A stretch of DNA of 21,141 nucleotides, from assembly GCA_036897095.1 (NCBI GenBank), contig JAYMSP010003092.1, forward strand, positions 1-21,141. Direction: 5' to 3'. Shown piece after piece: positions 8,829 to 17,766 of this stretch. Each line of letters begins with the position of its first letter. The first letter of the stretch is position 1. The notes below the pieces were generated by a model. That model did not search any database and was not told the DNA's origin. It saw nothing but the letters and a program-made list of their open reading frames with translations. This DNA comes from Plantago elongata. Taxonomy: Eukaryota; Streptophyta; Magnoliopsida; Lamiales; Plantaginaceae. Both the position numbers and the translations under genes were made by a program.

Positions 8829-9545
8829 ATGAAATTTATATTTTGGAACTTACGAGGAGGTGTGAGAGATGAGTCCATGCAAGTTGTCAAAGGATATTTA
8901 AGGGAACATAAACCAGTGATGATATTACTGATGGATACCAAGTCCAACTCGACTAAAACAGCAAAATATATCCGAACTCTCTGTCACATGGGATACCCAA
9001 ATGTTTCGGTCACTACACCACCTACAAATCATCCACATATGGGTGGACACTGGATTCTCTAGAATGAATCACAGATCAAGGTGGAATTGAAGCTGGCCAA
9101 CGAGAGGATTGCTAGCTTTGAGCTAACTCTTCTGGAGCAGAATCAACCAATGGCTTCGGTTACATATGTTTATAACTATGCACAACAACACAGACATGAA
9201 GAGGTATGGAACGATTTAAAATTACTCGGTTCTTCTATTTCTCATCCTTGGTAATAGGGGAGGATTTTAACTGCATTCTTAATCCGTTTGAAAAAGTTGG
9301 AGGTAATTCACCTAAATGGAATCGTATGAATAAATTTCAGAATTGTCTTAATGATTGTGGCCTTAGTGATTTAGGTTTTTGCGGACCTTCTTTTACTTTG
9401 TCAAATAGACAATTCGCGGGTAATTTCATTTGCTATAGATTAGACCGTGCATGTGGTAATTTAGCTTGGACCCGTCTTTTCCTAATTGCACTATTAGAAA
9501 CCTGACTAATACTACTTCGGATCATACTGCCTTGCTAGTTGATAC
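8829..9545 (+). pseudogene. LINE ORF2 endonuclease domain
   Basis: An apurinic-type endonuclease/exonuclease fold is recognisable from WNLRGG (8844 onward), LLMDTKSN (about 8926), GEDFNCILNPFEKVGG (about 9259-9300), LDRACGN and SDHTALLVD (about 9518). The second motif is METK in most relatives; here the metal-binding Glu is Asp. A TAG at 9060-9062 replaces what is usually Trp (GGHWILW), and the frame shifts near 9235 and 9475. The domain would nick genomic DNA to start insertion. It is inactive as encoded. Confidence 0.88.
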
Positions 9546-9750
9546 TAATCTGTTAGTTAGGCCTCCGATTAAATTGTTTAGATTTGAAAATATTTGGACG
9601 GATAATCCGGATTTTCATAATAAGTTTTCTGCGTACTGGAATTCGGAAACTAGTAATCATAATTTTGACTTTCAAAATAGTCTTTATAATCTTTCCAAAA
9701 CTATTCCTAATTGGAAATTAAATACCCTTAGTGATTTAAATGCTAAAATT

Positions 9751-9774
9751 AAGAAGAAGAAGAAGAAGAAGAAG
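9751..9774 (+). repeat. (AAG)8 microsatellite encoding a lysine run
   Basis: Eight perfect AAG units lie in the frame of the endonuclease-RT linker (LNAKIKKKKKKKKQILHDI). Relatives have a short basic patch here, so this looks like a trinucleotide expansion of an existing Lys/Arg-rich stretch. Being a multiple of three it does not by itself break the frame. Confidence 0.9.
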
Positions 9775-10189
9775 CAAATTCTTCATGATATCACAATGCA
9801 AATACACTTGAACCCCTCCTTTTGGGGTCTAAAGGAAACTGAAATTGGGAAAGAGATAAATTATATAAATAAAACAGAAAGCGATGTTTTGGTCTCAAAG
9901 ATCAAAAAATAGCTGGATCAAAGAAGGAGACACCAATAGCAAAAAATTTCACGCCTTTGCGTCTCACCAAAATAGAAGAAATTTTATACATGGGATAAAA
10001 AAACTCCAGTGGAGATTGGATCCTTGACCAACAACTTATTTTAGATGAGTTTTTTGAGTTTTTCAGCAATCAAGCCCGAGCTCAAAACTCCATTCTGGAG
10101 CTTTTTCTCCATATTACTACTCCTAAAATATAAGCATATGATAATAAGTCAATTTTGAAGAAAGTGAAGGAAAATGAAATTTTGAATGC

Positions 10190-11530
10190 TATTAAGTTAT
10201 TGGGCATGACAAAGCTCCGGGCCCAGATGGACTTAATAGCAAGTTTTATTTATCTCAATGGGATATTTTAAAATCGAAACTTTTGATAATGGTTAATAAT
10301 TTCTTTGAACATGGATTTATTGACCCTGTTCAAAACAAGACTTTCTTGGTTCTCATACACAAAAAAAAAACTAATTCTAGCAACTCGTTGAATTCCGACC
10401 TATAAGTCTTTGCAACGTAAGTTACAAAATTATTTCTAAAATCCTGGTCAATCGTCTTCGACCACTTTTGAAAAACATTATTTCTCCGTTTCAAAATGTT
10501 TTTGTCCCTGGTAGACAAATTAGTGACAATGTTATGATTTCTTACGAATTGTTGCATACAATGGGAAAAAAAATAAGGGCAAAAATAATTATTATTTTCC
10601 TCTCAAACTAGATATTGAAAAGGCCTATGATAAGCTAGAATGGACTTTATTGAATTGCCCAGGTTAAATTTGGTTTCCACAAAAACTTTGTTGATCTTAT
10701 TTTGACTTGTATTAAATCTTGCTCAATGCAAGTCAAAGTTAATCAACAACTCTCGGAACCTTGGTTTCCTTAGAGAGGTGTAAGACAAGGTGACCCGCGA
10801 TCTCCGTACTTATTTATAATTTGTCAAGAGATCATGGTTCATCATATTGTAGATAAAACTAACTCTAAAATGATGAATACTCTACAACTTTCTAAAGAGG
10901 GGCCACGAATCTCAATTTTATGTTTTGCGGATGGCTGCCTTGTCTTTGGTAAAACTAATGACAATACAGTTGAGGCCATTGCTGAAATTCTGGAAGATTA
11001 TGCAATGGCCTCTGCTCAAAATGTTTGTTCGCAAAAGAGTAGAAATATCTTCTATAATAACACCCCTATAAGAACAAAACTGAAAGATTGGGAGTCATTC
11101 CTATCAAAAGATTTAATAAATACCTTGGACTCCACTTCCTTCTAAGAAAAAAGAAAAGAGATTTGTTTGATCAAATGATCAACAGAATCACAAATAAGAT
11201 TAATGTCTGGTATACTAGATATTTATCGTATGCGTGAAGATTAGTCCTTATTAAAGCTGTTACTAATGCTATTCCGGTTTCTGCCATGTCTATTTCTAAA
11301 ATCCCGACATATTGTATTAATAGACTCGCAAATCAACATAAATTTTCTTTGGAATGGAAAAAAAGAAGGAAAAACAATACCTAAAATTAAATGGGACACC
11401 ATTTGCAAACCAAAACACCTTGGAGGAGTGGGAATTACGAATCTACATATTCTTAATAATGATTTTTTACTAAAACATCTTTGGAAGCTCACTTTCCAGA
11501 CTAATACCATATTGGTATCAAGTCTATAAG
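10190..11530 (+). pseudogene. LINE ORF2 reverse transcriptase domain
   Basis: Non-LTR RT blocks in order: HDKAPGPDGLNSKFY (about 10209), FLVLIHKKK, PFQNVFVPGRQISDNVMI (about 10488), LKLDIEKAYDKLEW (about 10605), RGVRQGDPRSPYLFIICQEI (about 10774), FADGCLVFGK (10924-10953) and WNGKKEGKTIPKIKWDTICKPKHLGGVGI (about 11350). The catalytic box is normally (F/Y)ADD; the second Asp is Gly here (codon 10933-10935), which should abolish polymerase activity. Frames change several times and Trp/Gln codons have become stops (for example in PWFP*RGVRQG). Confidence 0.92.
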
Positions 11531-12260
11531 AGTAAGTATTTTCCCTATTCCGATTTCCTTCAAGCTGATAAAAAATCGAATCATAGCTGGTTCTGGAGAA
11601 ATATGATGATCTTGAGGAAATTTTTAAACAAGGTCTTTTATACCAAATTGGAGATGGTAATTCAACTTTTTTTGGAAAGACCATTGGTTGCCAGGAAAAA
11701 TCCTAGAAAATTATACTAGCACAGTTAATTGTGACAATATTAAAGTTGCAGATTATATTCATAATCACAATTGGAATATTGAAAAACTTAAACTTCAAAT
11801 TCCAACTGAGATGGTTAATAAAATTATAGGAATTCCTCTCCAAAATGAAGAAATTGGTCATAGCATTGTTTGGGGTTATTTTGATCACGGAAAATTTTCG
11901 GTGAAAAATGCTTACAATTTCTTGCTAAATAAGGAAAATCAAGATCATGGGCCTAATAGGCCCTGAACAAAATAGGAGAACTACAAATCCAGCTCAGAAT
12001 TCAAAATTTCTGCTGGCTTGTAGCACATAACAGACTACCAACGGCTACTAGGCTTGCAAACAAAAAAATTTACAATCAGACACTTGCATGTTGTGTAAAG
12101 CCCATCCGGAAACTATGCAACATATCTTCTTCCAGTGCCAAGCTTTCAAAGGAATCACGAGATGGATCATGAACCAAAACCAGAGAAACAAGAGTTTCAA
12201 TGAAATTCGATTTCTTGAAAAACATAACTCTGAACAACAGATTAAAATCATCCTCACCTG
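11531..12260 (+). pseudogene. LINE ORF2 thumb/zf-RVT region
   Basis: After the RT, text such as YQIGDGNSTFF, DHWLPGKILENYTS, GIPLQNEEIGHSIVWGYFDHGKFSVKNAYNFLL (about 11830-11930) and FCWLVAHNRLPTATRLANKK, then CKAHPETMQHIFFQCQAF (about 12098-12150), matches the zf-RVT zinc-binding region that links RT and RNase H in plant LINEs. It is spread over at least three frames. It has no separate enzymatic role; it is thought to be a nucleic-acid-binding region. Confidence 0.82.
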
Positions 12261-12944
12261 TTGAATGATATGAAACACAGAATTTATAAAAATTTTGAAA
12301 ACACAAATATTAACCCTCGACAATTCCATCTTCAATTGTTGGAGTTAATAAAAGATAATAACACTTTGATCAAAGAACAGAAACAGAAAAATATGAAGCC
12401 TACTGTCTGCAAGTGGAAACATTTGTCTCATGATACTTTGAATATTGATGGTTCTTGCTTAGAAGATGGAAGTGCAGGAGCCGGAGCCATTATAAGAGAT
12501 ACCGATAGAGCCTTCATTTTAGCTAGCTCTACTTATTTAGGCTCTATAGACCATATTATGACAGAAATTATGGCTTTAAAATTAGGACTAAAACATTGCG
12601 AGCAAATTCATCTATGTACTATAACAATCCAATCTGACTCTAAATTTCTTTTGTCCTCTCTTAACATGTCGGATGTAACAACACCGCACCAACACATGGT
12701 ACTTAAAGATATCAGAAGACAAATTACCTGGATGGAAAAAATTCAGACTCATTTTGTCTATCGTGAAGAAAACTCCGTTGCAGATACCCTAGCATAAGAA
12801 GGCAGTAAAAGAACTTTTGGAAGAAACTCTAATAAAGAAAGTATTAACCCTAATCTACATTTTGTTTGGGATATATGCCCATCTTGGTTATGTAATATTA
12901 TGGATAAAGACTCGAACGGTTGTATTAGACTAATTCCGTATTAA
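12261..12944 (+). pseudogene. LINE ORF2 RNase H domain (RVT_3 type)
   Basis: A 178-residue open stretch (12261-12797) contains LNIDGSCLEDGSAGAGAIIRDTD, MTEIMALKLGLKHC, IQSDSKFLLSSL and HFVYREENSVADTLA. These hold the Asp, Glu, Asp and Asp expected for type 1 RNase H, so the active-site residues are intact. A TAA at 12795-12797 falls where relatives have Arg; the frame then reads on to TAA at 12942. Plant L1 elements are known to carry such a 3' RNase H. It is the best-preserved domain of this LINE but is part of a dead polyprotein. Confidence 0.92.
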
Positions 12945-12973
12945 TATATTATGTTTCCCTTTTCAAAAAAAAA
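12945..12973 (+). other. LINE 3' UTR end and A9 tail
   Basis: The short sequence TATGTTTCCCTTTTC is followed by nine A residues (12965-12973), the typical ending of plant L1 copies. Flanking target-site duplications cannot be tested because the LINE's 5' end lies outside the window. Confidence 0.7.
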
Positions 12974-13630
12974 TATTATAATTATAAATTAAAAGGCTAA
13001 AATAATTATTCAATCTTCCAATTAAACCTAGCAGCAAACGTTTTTATCCTACGTTATTATCTTCCAAAATTTTCCCCAATTCATCACTATAAATCGTCTG
13101 TGTTAATCATCAAAATTGTATTGTAACCAAGCTGCTATCAAAAGACGGCATAGATAGCTGTAACTTGTTGAGCACAATTTCCATTGCCATCGAACAAGCC
13201 ATCAAGCCCTAGAATCAAATTGGAGCAATAAACGCCTTTTTTTTTCTCTTTTTGGCTAATTTACGCACGTTCTAATCCAATGTATCACATATTGCTAAGA
13301 TGACATCAATTGAGGGATTGGGGTTTATGTATATGAATTGGGGAAGAACAGAATGGAATAAAATAACGTTGCTACAGAGAAATTATGTTATGTTTTGAAA
13401 TTTAAATTAAAATATATTTACATTACAATCTTTTTTGTAGTGATATATTTATTCAAATTATCATTGTATAAATTACAAACAGTATGAATGACTAAGATTA
13501 AATATAAGTGATCTAACGGTCACCGACGAATACAACTAAATGGGTGTACGTTAAGCAGTTACAATTATAGTCGGACCGTAGACTAGCCCTACTGGACAAA
13601 TAGAGAAATGAAGTGTTAAAATGTTTTGCC
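12974..13630. other. AT-rich noncoding DNA, no gene seen
   Basis: No open frame with recognisable protein features, no RNA gene and no clear repeat ends are visible. It has AT-rich tracts, a pyrimidine run near 13237-13252 and scattered short A/T stretches. It may be old host intergenic DNA or unrecognised decayed transposon. Confidence 0.5.
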
Positions 13631-13645
13631 CTTTTTTTTTTGTTT

Positions 13646-13671
13646 GGGGGGGGGGGGGGGGGGGGGGGGGG
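13646..13671 (+). repeat. Poly-G run of 26
   Basis: Twenty-six consecutive G residues follow a T9 run (13632-13640) and TGTTT, and are followed by ACGCC and a further G-rich stretch (GGGGGGGAGGGG, 13677-13688). It could form G-quadruplexes. Homopolymers of this length are also a common site of sequencing or assembly length error, so the exact count should not be trusted. The poly-proline reading frame on the minus strand across it is an artefact. Confidence 0.9.
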
Positions 13672-13930
13672 ACGCCGGGGGGGAGGGGCTAGCCAGGGTG
13701 CTAGGTTCGCCCCCGGATGCAGTACCACAACCAACTGACAAAGAGGAGCTCAATGACTGGTTACTTTTCCCCAAGGACTAAGAAGCGACACACTCTCACA
13801 ATGTCAGCGCGTCATCGGAGTTTTTATCCTCCCGGTTTCCTTTACATTGCCACCTTCTATAACAACCCAACCATTAACGGACCGAGAACATGATCCATTG
13901 AACCAGTGAGGTTACTTCATTATTGTTTCA
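13672..13930. repeat. GC-rich patch of unknown origin beside the G run
   Basis: The base composition is clearly richer in G/C than the surrounding AT-rich DNA, with phrases such as TTCGCCCCCGGATGCAGTA and GTCAGCGCGTCATCGGAG. On the minus strand the part near 13685-13720 reads GGGGGCGAACCTAGCACCC, reminiscent of GGGGCGGA-type ends of plant hAT-like elements, but no matching opposite end is visible. I see no protein in it. It is likely a decayed repeat or transposon fragment; low confidence in any class. Confidence 0.35.
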
Positions 13931-14089
13931 TAAATGTCTCGTTGGTATGGTATTTTTCTATTTGAATCTGAGCCGACTTGATTTGCTTTTTAAATCACCT
14001 GGAACTGAAAGCCTCTTATTATAAGAGAGTAGTGATCTACATACATACTATTCATCCTTTTTATTCTAAACCAATGTTGAATGATATAT
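13931..14089. other. Noncoding DNA, nothing recognised
   Basis: AT-rich, no reading frame with features, no repeat ends. Confidence 0.4.
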
Positions 14090-14360
14090 ACATTTTTTTT
14101 TTAAACGGTTAAAAAATATATTAATAAGAGTCAAGAGCACAAGTAATGCTCTCAACCGAACCATTACAAAAGAAATAGACACACATCGTCCAAACCATAG
14201 CACATGTTCTAGGGTACATCAATCGAAATATCTAAACCGAATACAACCATCAAAGTCTACATGATCTCCAAATCTCAACACCAAAAAATACTCATCCATC
14301 AAGGGAAGCTCAATATACATCACGACCAACTTGTCTTCACCACTAAAAAAGAATCTCCAG
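14090..14360 (-). mobile_element. Probable LINE 3' end, minus strand, 5'-truncated
   Basis: Read on the minus strand, the sequence has the style of a LINE 3' UTR: a CTAGAACATGTGC phrase, TTTTGTAATGGTT, a small hairpin (AGAGCA / TGCTCT, 14129-14147), then TTATTAATATATTTTTTAACC and an A-rich tail (the T run at 14093-14102 on the plus strand). There is no coding part, so it would be a very short 5'-truncated insertion. I recognise the pattern from plant LINE tails in general; I cannot show homology to a specific family, and no clear target duplication is visible. Confidence 0.4.
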
Positions 14361-15066
14361 CCTCAATACTAGTTTCATATTGTGATATCCATATGTGATA
14401 TTGTGTGTATATTTTCTTTTTCGGATCAAATCGAATTATTTCGAAATCTAAAAACCTGAAAAGTCATAATTCAAAATTTGATTCGAATATACCAGATCAG
14501 ATTAATTTATTATTTTAAATTCGAGTTATAAATAAAACCTCTAATGATGAAAAACTATAGATTACTACTCGGTCATGACAAAAATACGGGTAAATGTTAA
14601 CTTCAAGTCCTCAACATAACATAAGTGTACGCGATTATAAGTGTAATTAACGTGTTGTAGCCCATATATCTCACCGAAATGCAGAAAGCTTCCCTAACGT
14701 GGACATTTGGATTGGTTCGAACTTCGAAGTACGCAAGTCATATGCCCAATCACCATCTTCATAATTCATCTCCATTACTTTCTCATCCACATACCACCAC
14801 GCAATGATTCTAATTGAAAAAACTTGCCACCTATATTATACATTTATACCACCAGCTTACTAATTACGACTTTTACATCTAAATTTAATGATTCAAGTAT
14901 TGAACACGTTCCAACATTTAACAAAATTTACATAAAGACCCATAATCTCTTGCTAATATATTTCGACTACTGTTATTTTGATGAAACGCGTCGTCATTTG
15001 TGTTTTATAGCCGAAATTTATTGCCTACTCACGAAAACATTTGCAGGCCGCATTTCCCACAAATAA
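14361..15066. other. AT-rich noncoding DNA, no gene seen
   Basis: No protein features, RNA gene or repeat ends recognised. An open stretch at 14824-15066 has no recognisable domain. The following LINE fragment begins somewhere near 15067-15090. Confidence 0.45.
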
Positions 15067-16143
15067 TCAATGATAATTCCCGCTTTCAACTTGGCCTTGG
15101 AGCGTATTTGGAAGCTTCATACTACTCCTAAGGTTCGTTTTTTTCTCTTGGCCTTGTTTACATGACAGTTACCCTACTGGCTACGTGCTTGCTAAACAAA
15201 AACAGCTTCCTTCTGATTGATGTCAATGTTGTCAACAATCTCAGGAGACTTTAAATCACCTTCTCTTCTCTTGTCCGGCCTTTCATGATATCCGTATTCG
15301 ATACTTCCCCCTGAATTTCCTTTCTCTTGACTGGACTTTTGCGGATATCCAGTTTGCCATGCCTCACAAAAGCACCTAACAAATTCTTCTTCTTAATTGT
15401 TGTTGGTTGATTTGGACCACTAGAAATTTTTTCATATTTCCCAATGAAAAAATTCTTACTTATACCTTTAATATTTGTCTTTTTAATCTTCAACGTAATG
15501 TCCATACCAAGTACCCTACCAAAACCACTTCCTCTCTCAATACTCGTCGTATTTATTTCAAATGGAACCCTCCACCTCTCTTCTTTACTAGTATTAATGC
15601 GGATGGTTCGGCTCTCAGCAATTCGGGACATGCCGGGATTGATTGTATATCAGTTTATTCGTGCTGTTGCTAGCTACATTGGAATCTCTGATAACAACAC
15701 TGCCGAGTTTTGGGCCATTAGGATGGGTTTAAGAATGGCCAAAGTGTTAGACTTGCAATTTATTGTTATTCAATCTGATTCTCACTTAGCCATTTCTTGT
15801 ATTAATAGGACGCAGGCCCCAGCTCAGCACCAGATGACCTTTCTTGGGGATATTGAGGACCTCATTTCTCAGTTTCAGGAGGTTAGGATTTCTCTTGTCT
15901 ATCGGGAAGCAAATCAACCGGTTGATGCCCTTGCTAAGTATGGAAGTGGAATGCTCGAGGAGGAGTTCACCCTTAGTCTTTTGTCTGGACAACCTCAACT
16001 AGTTGAACACATTTGAGATGTTTGTCCAAGTTGAATTATATCTTTTGTTGAACAACTTTCTTTTCTCGTATTATTTTTGTGTAGAACCTTTGTTGTAATT
16101 TGACTCTTTATTTAATGCATCTAGTAATTTTTTTTAAAAAAAA
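15067..16143 (+). mobile_element. 5'-truncated LINE fragment (zf-RVT plus RNase H), second LINE
   Basis: This is the 3' end of a different L1-type LINE. It opens with LERIWKLHTTPKVRFF (about 15097), where zf-RVT begins, continues with CQCCQQSQETLNHLLFSCPAFHDI (from 15221), then WLIWTTRNFFIFPNE (about 15404) and an RNase H, and ends with A8 at 16136-16143 after a short 3' UTR. Endonuclease and RT are absent, which is the usual result of incomplete target-primed reverse transcription. The protein sequence differs strongly from the LINE at 6589-12973, so it is another family or subfamily. The left boundary is approximate and target duplications are not evident. Confidence 0.85.
15590..16016 (+). 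pseudogene. RNase H domain of the truncated LINE
   Basis: The domain begins FFTSINADGSALSNSGHAG in one frame and, after a shift near 15650, continues as AVASYIGISDNNTAEFWAIRMGLRMAK, IQSDSHLAISCI and SLVYREANQPVDALAKYGSGM to TGA at 16014-16016. The catalytic Asp (NADGS), Glu (NTAEFWA), Asp (QSDS) and Asp (PVDALA) are all present. It would act only as part of an ORF2 protein, and the upstream frames are broken, so I call it a pseudogene rather than a free-standing RNase H gene. Confidence 0.85.
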
Positions 16144-16600
16144 GTGATGATTCTTTTATATAAATGGTGTCTCAAATCATATTTTCAATCTCAATTCCGG
16201 TTCGAACCATATGGATTAACAAATGCTAATAACTACCAAATCGAAAGATGAAACACGATCAGTAGGAATAACATGTCTCGACCTCTTGCATTCATGAAAA
16301 TATGCTAAGAAAGAGTTTTCAATCCCCGGACGTTCCTTAACATAAATTTGACCAAACAAGCCCCAAAATATTCGACTATCCAAGTTGTTTTTCTTGTTCT
16401 CGAAAATTATTATGTAGAGGAATAAAATGGACAGCTATGAGACATAGACATACGGCCACAAATGATAGGACAGCGTAGCATGAGGACGTGTCCATTAACA
16501 CGGCCCAAAGCAGCCAATCATTGAATCTTTTCCACCCAACCAATAATTATTCGAATATAAAAACACCCTCAATAAGTCTTTTCTTGTTTACCTTTTCTTC
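16144..16600 (+). promoter_or_regulatory. Promoter region of the DUF1677 gene
   Basis: Upstream of the gene are an ACGTGTC element within GGACGTGTCC (16484-16493, ABRE/G-box-like), CCAAT boxes at 16514-16518 and 16540-16544, and a TATA box TATAAAAA at 16556-16563. A long pyrimidine-rich stretch follows (about 16578-16640), a common plant core-promoter feature. Spacing puts transcription start near 16590. Hormone or stress control through the ACGTGTC site is possible but only inferred from the motif. Confidence 0.6.
16556..16563 (+). promoter_or_regulatory. TATA box of the DUF1677 gene
   Basis: TATAAAAA followed by CACCCTC, about 40 bp downstream of a CCAAT box and about 365 bp upstream of the ATG, with a 5' UTR intron in between. 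Confidence 0.6.
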
Positions 16601-16815
16601 CTAAAAACCTTCATTTTTCCACCAAATTTTCTCACCTCTAAAACCTAGCTAGCCAACAAGAATCATTCATTTTTCCCACAAATGTCTAATCTGCACAATT
16701 CATTCATCTCAAAACAAGCCGACTGGGAAAAGGAAACATAGAAGGATCGAGTTTTTTCTTTGTTTATATTCTTGTACAGAACAGAACAGAGCAATCTTGT
16801 TAATTTCCAGGTCAG

Positions 16816-16919
16816 GTAATGTTTTTTTTCTTCTCTCATTCATCAAGCTCTGTTTTCTTGTAGAACCCTATTCAAGATTGGTGATTCTAATTCTGTTGTT
16901 GCTTGCCTTTTCTTTTCAG
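16816..16919 (+). other. 5' UTR intron of the DUF1677 gene
   Basis: The donor TCAG|GTAATG follows a purine/CAG-rich exon end. The acceptor TTTTCTTTTCAG ends at 16919, two bases before the ATG at 16922. The intron is T-rich throughout, as plant introns are. Length is 104 bp. Placement of an intron right before the start codon is common in plants and often raises expression; that effect is not shown here. Confidence 0.65.
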
Positions 16920-16921
16920 GG

Positions 16922-17766
16922 ATGTCGACGAGCATAATTGCTGATTCGATTGTTATATCCTCCGGGCCTGACGGGCTTATGGATCAAATTTCTGCCCAAA
17001 CGAATGATGTTGATTCAGCTGAATGTGAATGTTGCGGGCTTACTGAAGAATGCACCGTTTCGTATGTCGAAACAATTCGCCGGAGGTACATTTCAAATAG
17101 ATTTTTGAGTTGCATCCGTATTTAACTTTTTTTTATCAAAACTAGCTGATGGTAGATTCATAATCTTGTTAAATGAATATTTTTAACTAGTATGGTATGA
17201 ATTTGAAATTCACGGAGAGGTAATTAATTGCCTATTGCCTTGGCATTTTGGTTGACTGTATTATTTATGCGTCGAGCTGATAAACTATTGCTAAATATAC
17301 GAACTCCATGGTCTTATTCGGGATGATGGGTTGATAATACTTGGTTTTGTATTTGTGACTGATATAATTGTAACTCAGGTATGGAGGAAAATGGATATGC
17401 GGGCTATGTGCGGAAGCGGTGAAATATGAAATCTTGCGTAGTAGTACACAAAAGCTAATAAGCCCTGATGAGGCTTTAGACAGACATTTCAGCTTCTGTA
17501 ACAAATTCAAGGCGTCAGGACCGCCTCTGGATCCGACAGTGCGTCTGATTCGTGCAATGAGTCAGCTTCTGAGGAAGAGTTTGGAGAGCCCTAAATCTGT
17601 GAGGTCAATGCCGACTAGCCCCATTAATAAAAGTAACCGGAGAGACTTTGGCATCAATGATGATAATGAGAATGGTGTTTTGACTCGGTCGGAGAGTTGT
17701 ATCCCGAGTATAACCCTGGTCGAGGCCTCGGTTTATTGCTCGGCCGAAGAAGGGTGTGAAATGTGA
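16922..17766 (+). CDS. DUF1677 family protein, two coding exons (16922-17085, 17379-17766)
   Basis: This plant-specific protein has no established biochemical function. Splicing at GGAG|GTACAT (17086) and AACTCAG|GTATGG (17378) gives a 552-nt coding sequence, 183 residues, ending at TGA 17764-17766. The join restores RRRYGGKWICGLCAEAVKYE across the exon boundary. The conserved region spans about residues 33-98: CECCGLTEEC (Cys 35, 37, 38, 44), WICGLC (Cys 62, 65) and DEALDRHFSFCNKF (His 91, Cys 95). The Cys/His pattern suggests metal binding, which is inference. The C-terminal third is Ser-rich and looks disordered. There is no signal peptide or membrane segment. Unspliced, the first exon would run only to a stop at 17123-17125. 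The gene is intact, unlike everything around it, and lies about 0.8 kb downstream of a LINE fragment and 0.7 kb upstream of a copia fragment. Confidence 0.88.
17086..17378 (+). other. Coding intron of the DUF1677 gene
   Basis: GT...AG boundaries fall in the middle of an Arg codon (two bases before, one after). The intron is AT-rich and contains in-frame stops. Splicing is required to keep the conserved WICGLC motif in frame with the N-terminal CxCC motif. Confidence 0.85.

Larger units (their letters stand above)
8829..12944 (+). pseudogene. LINE ORF2 polyprotein (EN-RT-zf-RVT-RNase H), broken
   Basis: It starts at the ATG at 8829 (MKFIFWNLRGG), the usual beginning of plant L1 ORF2, and ends with the TAA at 12942-12944, in frame with the RNase H. 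It would supply the endonuclease that nicks target DNA and the RT for target-primed reverse transcription. Domain pieces lie in different frames: EN 8829-9540, linker 9540-9911, RT about 10190-11530, zf-RVT 11640-12230, RNase H 12261-12797 plus tail. There are at least a dozen frame breaks or stops. Individual domains are listed separately. Confidence 0.9.
6589..12973 (+). mobile_element. L1-type LINE, degenerate and interrupted at its left end by copia element 1
   Basis: The order is DUF4283 domain, CCHC knuckle and basic/proline-rich tail (ORF1), then apurinic-type endonuclease, RT, zf-RVT and RNase H (ORF2), then a short 3' UTR and an A9 tail at 12965-12973. This is the standard plant L1 architecture. 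There are many stops and frameshifts. The left end is abrupt: the copia LTR is followed immediately by the DUF4283 core, with no 5' UTR or ORF1 N-terminus, as expected if the copia inserted within ORF1. The alternative, a 5'-truncated LINE that landed beside the LTR, is less likely but possible. Confidence 0.88.

Noticed and set aside
11241..11684. Minus-strand 147-codon open frame
   Set aside because: Antisense to LINE RT/thumb coding sequence, which is clearly recognisable on the plus strand.
13513..13734. Minus-strand open frame with a poly-proline run
   Set aside because: The proline run is just the poly-G tract read in reverse; no other protein feature.
14800..16200. Target-site duplication for the second LINE fragment (ATGATTC-like strings)
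   Set aside because: Similar 7-base strings occur several times by chance in AT-rich DNA; none sits cleanly at both ends.
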